Made by a program: the position numbers and the translations under genes
In this document: positions 51,290-61,132 of the stretch, in pieces
How positions within the stretch are numbered: the first letter of the stretch is position 1
How the letters are laid out: each line of letters begins with the position of its first letter
Notes under the pieces: model-generated
Seen by the model: the letters and a program-made list of their open reading frames with translations, nothing else
Databases searched by the model: none
What the model was told of the DNA's origin: nothing
Assembly (NCBI GenBank): GCA_018340805.1
Contig: JACMZG010000008.1
Location: 57,409,509-57,473,508 of the forward strand
DNA: 64,000 bases
Direction: 5' to 3'
DNA from: Microvelia longipes
Lineage: Eukaryota > Arthropoda > Insecta > Hemiptera > Veliidae

Positions 51290-52390
51290 GATTATATTGG
51301 AGCAAACCTTTGCGTCATATTCTGAACATTTGATACTAATAAAATTAAATTCCGGTAATTTTTTTGTAATTTTCTTGGGGGTGGTACCCCCAAAATTTAT
51401 AAGGGGACCCGTCAAAAAAAAAAAACATTTTTTACTGGCGCAATATCCGTTTCAGGTCAAAAGAAGTTGTTTGGAGCAATAAAACAAATTTTTGATTTTT
51501 TTGGGGGGCAACACCCCCCAAATTTAAAAGGGGAGCCAACCAAAAAAAAAAATTTTAATGGCTCAAAATCCGTTCAGGTCAATAGAATTTGTTTGGAGCA
51601 ATAAAACAAATTTTTGATTTTTTTGGGGCAGCACCCCCAAAATTTATAGGGTAACCGACCAAAAAATTTTTTTTATTGCCTCAAAATCCGTTTCAGGTCA
51701 AAAGAAGTTGTTTGGAGCAATAAAAAAAATTAGACTTTTTGGGGGCAACACCCCCCAAAATTTAAAAGGGGGAGCCAACCAAAAAAAAATTTTAATGGCT
51801 CAAAATCCGTTTCAGGTCAATAGAATTTGTTTGGAGCAATAAAAAAAAATTTTTGATTTTTTGGGGCAGCACCCCCAAAATTTATAAGGGGTAACCGACC
51901 AAAAAATTTTTTTTATTGCCTCAAAATCCGTTTCAGGTCAAAAGAAGTTGTTTGGAGCAATAAAAAAAATTAGACTTTTTGAGGGCAACCCCCCCAAAAT
52001 TTAAAAGGGGGAGCCAACCAAAAAAAAAATTTTAATGGCTCAAAATCCGTTTCAGGTCAATAGAATTTGTTTGGAGCAATAAAACAAATTTTTGATTTTT
52101 TGGGGCAGCACCCCCAAAATTTATAAGGGGTAACCGACCAAAAAATTTTTTTTATTGCCTCAAAATCCGTTTCAGGTCAAAAGAAGTTGTTTGGAGCAAT
52201 AAAAAAAATTAGACTTTTTGGGGGCAGCACCCCAAAATGTATAAGGGGGAGCCGACCAAAAAAATTGTTTTTATCAGCTCGAAATCCGTTTCAGGTCAAA
52301 AGAAGTTGTTTGGAGCAATAAAAAAAATTTGACTTTTTGGGGTCAGCACCCCCAAAATTTAAAGGGGGGACAAACCAAAAATTTCGCCCT
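51290..52390 (+). repeat. 120-bp tandem satellite with alternating monomers
   Basis: TTTGGAGCAATAAA recurs at intervals of 119-122 bases (about 51473, 51595, 51714, 51833, 51954, 52073, 52193, 52312). Monomers alternate between a type with CAGCACCCCC...TAACCGACC and one with CAACACCCCCC...AGCCAACC, giving a 240-bp higher-order unit. The last two are mixed. Each has a GGGG...CCCC hairpin. A related single unit lies at 60450-60520. Confidence 0.93.
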
Positions 52391-52479
52391 GAACCACTCT
52401 TGTTTACCCAAAACGGATTTTAAGCTCAAAACAATTATTAAATAGAACAAAAAATGACTAGAGACAATCTAGGGACGAT

Positions 52480-52751
52480 TTAAGGTACCTCTCTACCTAC
52501 CTTGGATCTTCCTAGGTTGTTCCTAGCTTTTTCCTAGCCTTTTCCTAGAATTTAAGGTGCAAAGTTAGGAAAAGGCTAGGAGAAACCTAGGAGAGATCTC
52601 TTCCTAGCCCTAGGGACGGTTAAAAATGTTCTAAAATGGACACTAAAGCTAGGAAGAAGCTAGGACAAAGCTAGGAACAACCTAGAAACAACCTAGGAAG
52701 AACCTAGGAGAGATTTTTTTTGAAACTTTTGATCATTCTGAATACGGGCCT
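52480..52751 (-). repeat. Subterminal CCTAGG-type array, right end of Harbinger A
   Basis: Units such as GCTAGGAACAACCTAGAAAC and CTAGGAAGAAGCTAGG, mostly reversed relative to the left array, with a short stretch in the left-end direction at 52490-52550. Confidence 0.85.
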
Positions 52752-52754
52752 TAA

Positions 52755-53030
52755 CTTCAGTTTATAGAGTTTTAAGATTTATTTTCAAATCATCAATGTC
52801 ATATGATAAATTAACTATTTGTTTATGAACGCTGGAATCATGATCACAACGGAAGCACCAATATATGTGTGATTTGTTTTTGTTTTTAATCAGTTTATTC
52901 TCGGCTCTATTTAGGTTCATACAAGTACGATGAACTTCCATTTTACAGGAAAAACAAGCGTGTTTAAAATCATCAACATTAAAATCTTTCTGTCAATTTA
53001 AACAGAGCGCAGTGTCTAGAAGAGTCATGA
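52755..53030 (-). pseudogene. LINE-3 ORF1, PHD-type zinc finger
   Basis: Minus-strand reading from an ATG near 53028: MTLLDTALCLN, a stop where the second metal-binding C is expected, QKDFNVDDFKHACFSCKMEV, HRTCMNLNRAENKL and IYWCFRCDHDS. The ligands fit a C4HC3 PHD finger, known in ORF1 of CR1-related LINEs. It stops short of Harbinger A after one shift near 52775. Confidence 0.77.
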
Positions 53031-53406
53031 TAAGAAAAAAAAATACCAGAAGAAATTCAGCAAATAGAAGTTCAGATAAACGTAGATTGAAGAGTAAAGA
53101 GGAGTAAGGCCCTGCTGATGTTTACCGAGGTTATACGAAGTTTTGGCGGCCTAGCTACAAGGACGCGGACGTGACGGTTAATAAACACCTTAGCACGTGT
53201 TATTTTAACGAATATTTATAAATTACTTTAGATATCTTAACAATAAAAGCATAATATTTCACAGAACTAATATGAAAGAACAACTTATTAAAATACTAAA
53301 AAAATTAACTAAGAACCACAAAGATATCTTTTAATAAACCGGATAAAAAAAGTTTAAATACGGAGCCGAAACGTACACTACGGCGGCCTACGGGGCCGCC
53401 GTCCGT
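53031..53406 (-). other. LINE-3 5' leader
   Basis: Upstream of ORF1. Includes a GC-rich end (GGCGGCCCCGTAGGCCGCCG on the minus strand, itself a hairpin) at about 53383-53405. Likely carries the internal promoter of the LINE; no core element is certain. Confidence 0.55.
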
Positions 53407-54190
53407 AGGCTCATGAAGCAATTAAACAATTAGAATCTAAAAACATGATTAATAATATAAAAATATTCGGTAAAAGGCAACTAAATTGCGAAGTTTGCAT
53501 AAAAGGGAAAATGACTAGATCAGAATTTTCGAAAAAATCTGAAAATAGAAGAAAAGAAGTTTTAGACTTGAGTACATTCGGATTTATGGGGTCCGATGAG
53601 AGTTGTAACACCGGGAGGAAATAAATATATCTTAACTTTAATCGATGATTAAGTATATTTACTTACGTATACTTACTGAAACATAAAAATGAAACGTTTA
53701 GTTCATTTCCACATATTCAAGAATATGTGGAAGTGATGAAAACTAAATTTGGAAAAACTTTAAAAACTCTCCGCAGTGATCGAGGAGGAGAGTAAAATTC
53801 AAAAGAACTTGATTTATATTTTAAGAAAAACGGCATTAGAAATTTTGGGGTGGAGCAATAGTAGCCGCGAATTATTTGCAAAATAGATTACCAACTAGAG
53901 CGAATGACAATACACCTTACGAATTGTGGGAAAGAAAAAAGCCTGATTTTACAAATATCAAAATTTTTGGATGTGATGCTTACGCATTAGTACCGAAAGA
54001 GACAAGAAAGAAATTCGATGATAAAGCAAGGAAATTTAAATTTATGGGATACTGTGACGAATCAAATCGTATAGATTACTCGATATCAAGTCATGTAAAA
54101 TTACTATTAGCCGTGATATAAAATGTATTGAACCTATTTTTAAAAATAAAAATAATTTTGAAACTACTGAAAATCAAATAGAAAATATAG
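53407..54190 (+). pseudogene. Copia integrase, plus-strand copy
   Basis: Resumes after LINE-3 with EAIKQLESKNMINNIKIFG, then CEVCIKGKMTRSEF (zinc-finger CxxC), a shifted core with a LTLIDD-like stretch near 53640, LKTLRSDRGG near 53765, then NYLQNRLPTRANDNTPYELW and FGCDAYALVPKETRKKFDDK, the Copia post-integrase segment. Frames shift near 53640, 53700, 53790 and 54075. It ends at about 54190 at the inversion point. Confidence 0.85.
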
Positions 54191-54855
54191 AACATAAAAA
54201 TGACTATTTTTGTCTAGCAACTCTGATCCTTCAGCTTTAAAGTATCCCGAATTAAGGGGAATATTGGCTATTTTAGCTTGACCTAAATTAAACCTGGTTG
54301 CTATTTTCTCAATGTAGTCACCCTGGTTGATGTAAAATATTCCTTCTTCATTTCTTGTGACTTCGATACCGAGATTGTAACTAAGATCTCCTAAAACTTT
54401 AATTTCAAAATTTGCTTTTAATATATTTTCCACTTGTTCCATGTGTTCTTCTATGTCATAAAATAGGATAATATCGTCTACGTACAGTAAAATGTAGATA
54501 AATTTGTCATTAATTTGTTTTATATAAAGACAGCTATCAGCTACTCCCCTTCTGAAACCATTCTTCTCTAAAGATCCGTTTATCTTATCGTTCCAGGCTT
54601 TTGCTGATTGCTTTAGTCCGTATATACTTTTCTTTAGTCTACAAACATAATCGGGCCTATCAGGATCTTCAAACCCATGTATATAGTTTCCATCAGGTCT
54701 CCGTTTAAGTATGCAGTTTTTATGTCTAAGTGTTTTACTTTCATTTTATTTAGTCCGACATGAGTAAGTAAAGTCCGAACTGTTACGTTTTTAACCACTG
54801 GGGCAAAAACTTGATCGTAGTCTTCCCCATACTTCTGACTAAACCCACGCGCTAC
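54164..54855 (-). pseudogene. Copia reverse transcriptase, minus-strand copy
   Basis: SQKYGEDYDQVFAPVVKNVT near 54840-54780, KHLDIKTAYLNGDL near 54740, then after shifts IYILLYVDDIILFYD near 54510-54460 with the Y-V-D-D site. The frame at 54442-54164 follows: ILKANFEIKVLGDLSYNLGI, then YIEKIATRFNL. The last dozen codons past LDKNSHF are not Copia. Confidence 0.85.
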
Positions 54856-55489
54856 AAGTCGGGCCTTACTAATGTTACTAGGTTTCTACTAATGTTATTA
54901 GAAGTTTGTAATGCAGATTGATTAGAATCTGAATTATTTTCATTTCTACGGCTGTATTCCTGTACAAGCCTTTCTTTCACTACAGTTGTAATCAACTCCT
55001 CCTCAGACCTAGATTCTAAAGCCATAACTATGGATTCGTAACTATCAGGCAGACTTAACAGCATAAATGCGACAACTAGTTTTTCTGCTAAATTTTCACC
55101 CATGCTTTGGAGTTTCTCTATGAGTTCAAATATTTTATTGAGATGAGTTTCCATATTATCTCCCTCTGACATTTGTAGTTTACATAGTCTTTTTAGAGTA
55201 CTAACTTTGTTGGACAATGTTGGCTTTTCATGATAGTCTTTAAGAGCTTTCCAGTATTCAAATGTGGTTTTGATCTTTTAATATGGACCAACTGCGAATC
55301 TTCAACCGATAATCCGATTATGGCTAAAGCTTTAGTATTCTTATCTTGCCAATTTGTATCAGATTTATCAGTTTGTTCTTTTTCAACTACATCCCAAACA
55401 TTTTCTTTTATTAGGAGTAGACAAATTCGATATTCCCAATTCGAATAGTTGGTGTTATTTAGACTTTTTATAGATCCTTTGAATTTCAT
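54852..55489 (-). pseudogene. Copia gag, minus-strand copy
   Basis: The ATG at 55489 starts MKFKGSIKSLNNTNYSNWEY, a typical Copia gag opening, through VEKEQTDKSDTNWQDKNTKA. After one shift near 55200 it continues with KLQMSEGDNMETHLNKIFEL to EEELITTVVKERLVQEYSRR. It joins RT at the deletion point without a zinc knuckle. Confidence 0.87.
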
Positions 55490-55535
55490 TATAGACTATT
55501 ATTATTAACATTTTCTTACCAATTCTCCGCTTTAG

Positions 55536-55547
55536 GGGCCCATAACC
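55536..55547 (-). promoter_or_regulatory. Copia primer-binding site (initiator tRNA-Met half)
   Basis: On the minus strand GGTTATGGGCCC, complementary to the anticodon stem-loop of initiator tRNA-Met (GGGCCCAUAACC). Priming from a half tRNA-iMet is known for Drosophila copia. The plus-strand copy has GGTTATGAGCCC. Confidence 0.85.
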
Positions 55548-55573
55548 TCTAGAGAATCTTGAGAATAAAAATT

Positions 55574-55648
<75 letters not shown>

Positions 55649-55810
55649 ATATATTATATATGTGTGTGTGTGTGTGTGGTGTGTGTGTGTTGTGCCTTTA
55701 TTTTCCACAAACCTCTTTGCTACCTTTCTTGTATAATAGGGATGACGTAAGCTATTTTTAAAGAATCTAAAAATACCCCTTCACTAAAATGGTAAATATC
55801 TATGATTTTT
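55546..55810 (-). repeat. Copia 5' LTR (minus-strand half)
   Basis: Inverted match of 44299-44570, with a (TA)n(TG)n microsatellite at 55575-55692. The LTR's outer end is set by where inverted homology stops, at 55810; TG...CA ends are not clear. Confidence 0.77.
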
Positions 55811-55827
55811 GTTTGATCATTAAAGTT

Positions 55828-56040
55828 ATGCAACATCGAACGAGGTTAGTGCCTGGATACGTGGCCGCTGGGAAGATAAAGAATATATCTGAGGACAATC
55901 TAAGCGAGTTCGAAGACGTGTCGCAAAACAATTTTGGTGATTTTTATTTTCTGAATACGAGCGATGCAAGTCCGAAGTAGTGACGACGAGTGTAGCGAAT
56001 TGGATGTGCTGAGTACCCAATTGTTCTGAATTAATATTTA
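55828..56040 (+). pseudogene. Acidic open frame of unknown function
   Basis: The ATG at 55828 gives about 50 codons (MQHRTRLVPGYVAAGKIKN, then NLSEFEDVSQNNFGDFYFLN) to a stop at 55978. A one-base shift continues it as SSDDECSELDVLSTQLF to 56028. The acidic serine-rich character is like the N-terminus of piggyBac-type transposases, but nothing decisive is present. It lies between the Copia LTR and the P450 promoter. Confidence 0.35.
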
Positions 56041-56365
56041 TGAACATTTTTCTTACAATTTTTCCTTATGATAAACAAGTGTTACCTTGTAATGTTAATA
56101 GAAACTTTTTTTTCGGTGAATACTTAGCCTATGCAAATGGATTCAACCATTGGCGTCAAACTATTAATAAAATTCTTTTTTATTTTATTTTACTACCTTA
56201 AGTAGAGTTGTTTCAAGAATTTTATTTTGTTTTAGCGATAGTTTTAACCCATTTAGTTTATAATTGAACCCACTTTATTATAATGTTTTCTAAAAACCTT
56301 TAAATATGATAATACCATGCAGTGATAATAATTATTTAAATTTTATTGTGATACTATTTTTAGGG

Positions 56366-56372
56366 TATATAA
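56366..56372 (+). promoter_or_regulatory. TATA box candidate of the P450 gene
   Basis: TATATAA lies 79 bases upstream of the ATG at 56451. A CCAGTTTG initiator-like sequence is at 56406-56413, about 42 bases from the box, slightly farther than usual. AT-rich DNA produces such boxes often. Confidence 0.35.
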
Positions 56373-56450
56373 TATACTTAAATGACAGCATTGTAAAAAT
56401 TTAGGCCAGTTTGTGTTTGGTTAGCTTAGTTTATAGAGTAAGGTGACGCC

Positions 56451-56613
56451 ATGCTTGATTCTAACTTAGTGGTTCTGTTAGGAGCTATATTAGTAGCATT
56501 GTTTTTATACAAGCAGTATTATTATTCCCGTCTAGCTTACTATGGAAACCTCATTCCTGGGCCGAGGAGAATACCTCTTATTGGACTATTAAATAGACCT
56601 ACAAGCGGAATAG
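56451..56613 (+). CDS. Cytochrome P450 (CYP4-clan-like), first coding exon
   Basis: The ATG opens a 20-residue hydrophobic membrane anchor (LVVLLGAILVALFLYKQYYY) followed by the proline-rich hinge IPGPRRIPLIGLLN, the hallmark of microsomal P450 N-termini just before the catalytic domain. The exon breaks after the first base of a codon at TAG/GTAAGA, a strong donor, at 56613 (phase 1 intron). Insect P450s use heme and a reductase at the ER membrane for oxidation of lipids, hormones or xenobiotics. Clan assignment rests on the hinge only. The remaining exons are not in the window, so it may be a gene with a long first intron or an orphan exon. Confidence 0.8.
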
Positions 56614-57889
56614 GTAAGACGAACAAAATTAAGTTTTTTATTTTTATTGAGACTTAAAACCATGTCCCTAAATCCCGAGCCTTGCCGGGATTTAAATTAT
56701 TTATTTATTTACTCTATTATTTATACTCTCAATTATTTATTTATTAATAAATATTGGATTTATTTATTTTGGTGCTATAAAGCTCGCAGAAGAAACCTTA
56801 CTAACTTATGTTAACTAAAATATGTTAACTCATTAGGCGAGGCTAAGATAGTTAATCACTGCTAGGAAGTAAAGACTTTTTCTCTTGTGGTAAATTAAGT
56901 TTTTTTCCAGGAGGGAGAAAATGGTATAAAAACCATAGAGTATAAAACCATTGAGATAGGGGGCATAGTCTATCTCAATGCATTGACATGCCTGAAACAT
57001 CATTTGCGCGTAGAGATATTATTACTAGAGAGACCCTATAGGTTACATTTTGAAACATCAAAAAGTAACCTGACCACCATCGCTTATAAGTACAATTAAA
57101 ATAATCAGTACAGAATTGCTTAACTTAACTTTTAACTGTAACTTAACTTATAGAACGTTAAAAATACTAATCAAAACACTAATAATATACGGGAGGCACA
57201 AAGAAATTGATTCATTATAACCTTAACTCACTCTTGAGGGAGGTTTCAATGAGGTTACATATAGCCCCTGAGAGCCCCAAACGCTGTTTCAGGCCTTTAA
57301 ATGTATTGAGATAGTCTATGCTCTCTCTAGTATACAGGGTGTTTGGTGATAAATGTAAAAATTAAAATGGGGCGATTCTATGCCCTAAGGGCTACAAAAA
57401 CATGGTATTGACAGGGATCAATACTCAACCGTTCTCCCATAAGGTCAAATTTCATTTTTTTGGGTTGCTTATATTGGTTTGAAAAACAACAATACTCCCA
57501 AAGTATAAATAATCAAATAAGTTATGAATATCGTCGGAAAGCCAAGAAAATTTCCTAAAAAAAAGTATACATTCATTTCATAAAACAGTTTTAATGTTTA
57601 TAAAAAACTTAAAAGAAATGCATTTTTTTAAAAAAAAAAAAAATAACAATTTGCAGCTTAATAACTGTTTTATAAAGATTAGAAAATGTTATCGGACCTT
57701 TGCAAAAACTTTTTTGTTTAACACAGTTTTGATCTATACCAATATTATTGCCTATGTATAGGACAAAATTACCAGTAATCAATCGAAATTAAATGGTGTT
57801 TTTTTATCATTACCAAACAATCATAATAAACGAACCTGGGTTTTTGCTTTGTTTACATTTTCCACCTTTTGTCACAAAAATTCTGGCGC
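56614..57889 (+). other. Start of the P450 first intron
   Basis: Begins GTAAGA. AT-rich with no coding signal; holds one MITE and an ACAGGGTGTTTGGT phrase at 57333 that resembles the end of a DNA transposon, with no partner end identified. Confidence 0.6.
56952..57331. mobile_element. Small MITE in the P450 intron
   Basis: Inverted arms of about 47 bp at 56952-56998 and 57285-57331 share CATAGTCTATCTCAAT, in inverse orientation, and CTGAAAC. Interior about 290 bp, noncoding. The left arm also contains a shorter internal palindrome. No clear target duplication. Confidence 0.7.
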
Positions 57890-58740
57890 GGTAGTCCGCA
57901 TGTCAGGCGAATTTCCTTTGGCTGCTTGTTTTCGTGCTTAACAACCCATTTCTTGCTTAAGGTTCCGGTTCATGCTTTAGAACCTAAGCATTTACTCAAT
58001 TGTCAAGCACTGCTCGTAACTCATTTTGTTTTTTAAAGGAAATGCGCTTAATTATTAAGTTGGTTATACAAAACTAAGGCCCGTATTCAAAGACGTTTTC
58101 CTAACATTTTCCTAACATTTTCCTTCTCCTAACTTTTTCCTAACATTTCCTAACATTCTGCTAACACCTAACTTTTTCCTAACATTCTCCTAACACTCAC
58201 CTTAGGTTTAGGTAAGGGAAATGTTTTTTAAGCCACGAAATTTTAAATGATCGTTCCCGTGTTTTAAAAGTCATTAGAGGCTTCGCATGATTTTTTTTAG
58301 TAAGAACCTAAGGTAGTTAAGTCAAAAATGATACCATTGTAAATAACGTAATATATGCAAAATATCAATGTTATTAACTATTACCTAGATTTACGACACA
58401 CTTTGTCGTATTAATAACTATCTACATAAATTTACATAATACTGTTAATCCACTTACATTATTAGGGAGTTTACCCTGAAATTCTTTAACACAATCAGAT
58501 TTTTATTTTCTATGGTTTGTTTTGTGGCGGGCTATCGATTCAAGAGGAAATTCAGTTGGTCCGGTGTGAATAATTTCAGCCATTATTATAAAAAAAATTT
58601 TACACAAACAAAAATGAATTTGATGACAAATACGAAAAACAAAATTGTGTAATGATTTAGCAAAATGAAAACAGTGCTGCACTGATTAACAGGTCTTCAT
58701 TTAGAATCTTTGGATTCGTACAACCTGGTCACGTTCAAAC

Positions 58741-61132
58741 ACAAGAGTCTAGCCCGCAACTGTGCACGGAAAAAAATATAATGTTTTGACCCAGGTTTAA
58801 TGTAAATGTTAGAGTTTATTTAAACTTGCAATGCGAGTTTAATCTATTAAATTATTTATTGTATTAATTTTGTATGTAGAGTACCTATATAATAATATTT
58901 GTTGTGTTTAGGCACTCTATATAGTATTAAGTAAATCGATACATAAAGGTCCAAATGTATTAATGACTTATACATGTTACCATCGGTTTGACTGATAAAT
59001 TAATTAGATATTAAGCCTTAATTGTGTACATAAATTATTCATAAGTTATAATTTCAGCTGACAAATATTTTATTTATAATATAGAGTTAATCTTAATTAA
59101 GTATTACAACTTTAAAAGAAATAGAAACTTGCTAAGAAGAACTCAAGATCTTTATAATAATTAATTTTATCATTAAGAATAACTTATTCATTTCTGAGTC
59201 ACTTTAAATCCATTAAAAATCGGGTACGGGGTACCTCGGAACTTTTCCTCGGATTCACTACGCTCAGCTTCTCTAATTTGGACTCGCTTCGCTCGTCCTC
59301 AAAATATAAAATTCACACAAATGTATTTCAGCACTTCTTCGGACTCGCTTTGCTCGTCCTCGGATAGTAAATACATTAGTTTTATTCCCAGCTGTAACCT
59401 ATCCAGGCATTGATGCAGCTAAACTTTTATGATCTAACAAAACCCGTAGATATTTTTGCCGTATTGAAACGAAATGTGGTATATTTATATTTGTACAAGT
59501 ATACCAATTGGTACAAGTATGAGTTGAAATTTATTTCAACTCCATTACATTATTTCCATGACTTTGGTGTAAATGAAGTATACACGCAAAAAAGTTGTGA
59601 AACCGTATCATCTATTTCAGTTGTTTTTAAGACCTCCTGAGTAGTTTTTACAAAGTTGTTTGTCTGTACATCATATTCGCTACGCTTATCCTCCCAGCTT
59701 CGGACTTGCTTCGCTCGTCTTCAGAAATACAGTTCGCCAAATTTATACTGCAACATGCCTAAGGACTCGCTTTACTCGTCTTAAGATATAAAAATGCATC
59801 CGCATTCATTCTCAGCGGTCACCTATACAGCATTGACCACGCTCAATGCTCCTTAATTTTTATGATACAACAAAAATCATAGATATACTTGTCGTATTAA
59901 AACGGAACTTAGTCTACTTATTTATTAAGTAATAATGTACACTTGTACTAAATTTCAACTCAATTGGACTATTTCCTAATTTTTACATTTTTTTTAAAAA
60001 ACGTACTCAAGTCATTCAATAAAAATTGAACTAATGTTGGTAATGAGATGAAACTTGGCACATATGTTAGCCTTATATATAGCCACATGCCAAATCTCAA
60101 TCCAATCGCATCTTTTTTCCGCGTTTCATTATTTTTCGTAATTTTCACTGAGTCATTATTGCGGGTTAATGACGTCATAAAAAATATTTTCCGAATAGCA
60201 CAACTACAGCGGTAGACTGGTTTTTCTACAAAATTCCAACTCTCTAGCATAAATACACTGGGCGCTACGATGATAACACACTCACACACACACACATACA
60301 GACAGACATCTTTGAGAAACCACTCAGGAGGCCTTAAAAACGGATAATTCCGGCTTCATCCCGGTTTTGAAATTTTTTTGCAATTTTGCAAACACAATAC
60401 TTTTCCTATCCTACGGTATAAATGAAGGAAAGTAAAAGTGTAATAAAATCCTGTCAGGCTTAAAAGAAGTTGTTGGTGCAATAAAAAATGACAATTATTT
60501 TTTGGGGAAAATTCAGACATTTTTGCATTTAAATTGTATGATCTAAAATAGACGAAGTATAATATCCGTATTTAGTATAATATCCGTAACTAGGGGTCTC
60601 ATGTTTATTTAGAAATACAAAGTAGTGATACTTGGGAATTAAATAACATCATAGTTCAAGCCCAATAAAAACAAAACAAACAGTATATATATGAATTTAC
60701 TTTTAATCAAAATATAGTTTTAAGTCGTCTGTTATGTATAAATATTAATGAGCCACCCGGATATTGCAATATATTAACGATAAGTACCAGTGTACATTTA
60801 ATCATACACATAATTTTTTGAGAATAATTTCTGAAATTCTAATTCACACAATTATCACAGAAAAAATGTAAAAGAGCTTCTTAAATAAATCTTTCTATCT
60901 TAAAATATTCAAATAAACAAAGTATTCATGTATATATATTAATTAATATATACTTATTAATATTAATAAGTTTAAATTAAAAGTTAATAAATTACTATTC
61001 TATAGAAATAGAATGAGGAGTTAAACCCGCAATAAAAGTTTAAATATATGAGAATATTTAACTAAACCTGGGTCATAACTACATATTTCCTTGATATTTT
61101 TCTCCGTGCACAGTTGTGGGCTAGACTCTTGT
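58741..61132. mobile_element. DNA element nested in Harbinger B2
   Basis: Inverted ends ACAAGAGTCTAGCCCGCAAC and CTAGACTCTTGT with pairing over about 28 bases. CGTTCAAAC/CGTTCAAAA flank it (58732-58740, 61133-61141), an 8-9-bp duplication as in hAT or MULE elements. Element B at about 33163 has the uninterrupted site. There is no intact transposase; the interior has a run of GCTTCGC hairpins, a (AC)n stretch near 60280 and one unit related to the 120-bp satellite. Confidence 0.85.
59226..59785. repeat. GGACTCGCTTCGCTCGTCC hairpin repeats
   Basis: Four near-identical 19-bp palindromes at 59280-59298, 59341-59359, 59702-59720 and 59763-59781, plus weaker relatives near 59265 and 59682. Each folds as GGAC, tandem G-A mismatches, then the GC-GAA-GC mini-hairpin when read on the minus strand. 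One relative is at about 36085. Confidence 0.82.

Larger units (their letters stand above)
49430..52751. mobile_element. PIF/Harbinger-like element A in LINE-3 ORF1
   Basis: Begins GGCCCGTATTCAGAATCA and ends TTCTGAATACGGGCCT, the same terminal dozen as elements B and B2. TAA lies on both sides (49427-49429, 52752-52754), giving the restored LINE sequence GATAACTTC. Each end carries arrays of CTCCTAGG/GTTCCTAG units, inverted between the two sides. No transposase is visible. A 120-bp satellite fills 51290-52390. Confidence 0.82.
45797..53406 (-). mobile_element. LINE-3: near full-length non-LTR retrotransposon with PHD ORF1
   Basis: 5' end near 53406 (GC-rich leader), ORF1 with a PHD-type finger (53030 leftward), ORF2 with endonuclease and RT (about 48760-46760), 3' noncoding region ending in an AAATAAATAA-type tail at 45797-45810. 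It has no RNase H. This fits the CR1/L2/Kiri-type group. It lies in the Copia integrase lead in opposite orientation, and Harbinger A interrupts its ORF1. Removing Harbinger A it measures about 4.3 kb. Confidence 0.87.
44299..54190 (+). mobile_element. Copia element, plus-strand half, split by a LINE
   Basis: LTR, gag, protease and the integrase lead lie at 44299-45796; the integrase continues at 53407-54190. LINE-3 fills the gap. The HRRFGHRDH motif breaks after its second H codon and resumes exactly at 53407, proving the insertion. No RT, RNase H or 3' LTR follows: at about 54190 the sequence turns into the opposite strand of the same family. Confidence 0.87.
54164..55810 (-). mobile_element. 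Copia element, minus-strand half with internal deletion
   Basis: On the minus strand from 55810: LTR, primer site, gag, then directly RT. Protease and integrase are absent, with a sharp deletion joint near 54855. RT runs to about 54190, where the plus-strand copy begins. Its RNase H end appears to be the fragment at 43935-44290, beyond the plus-strand half. Confidence 0.85.

Noticed and set aside
51290..52390. CRISPR-like repeat array
   Set aside because: Monomers are contiguous 120-bp tandem units with no unique spacers, in a eukaryotic transposon.
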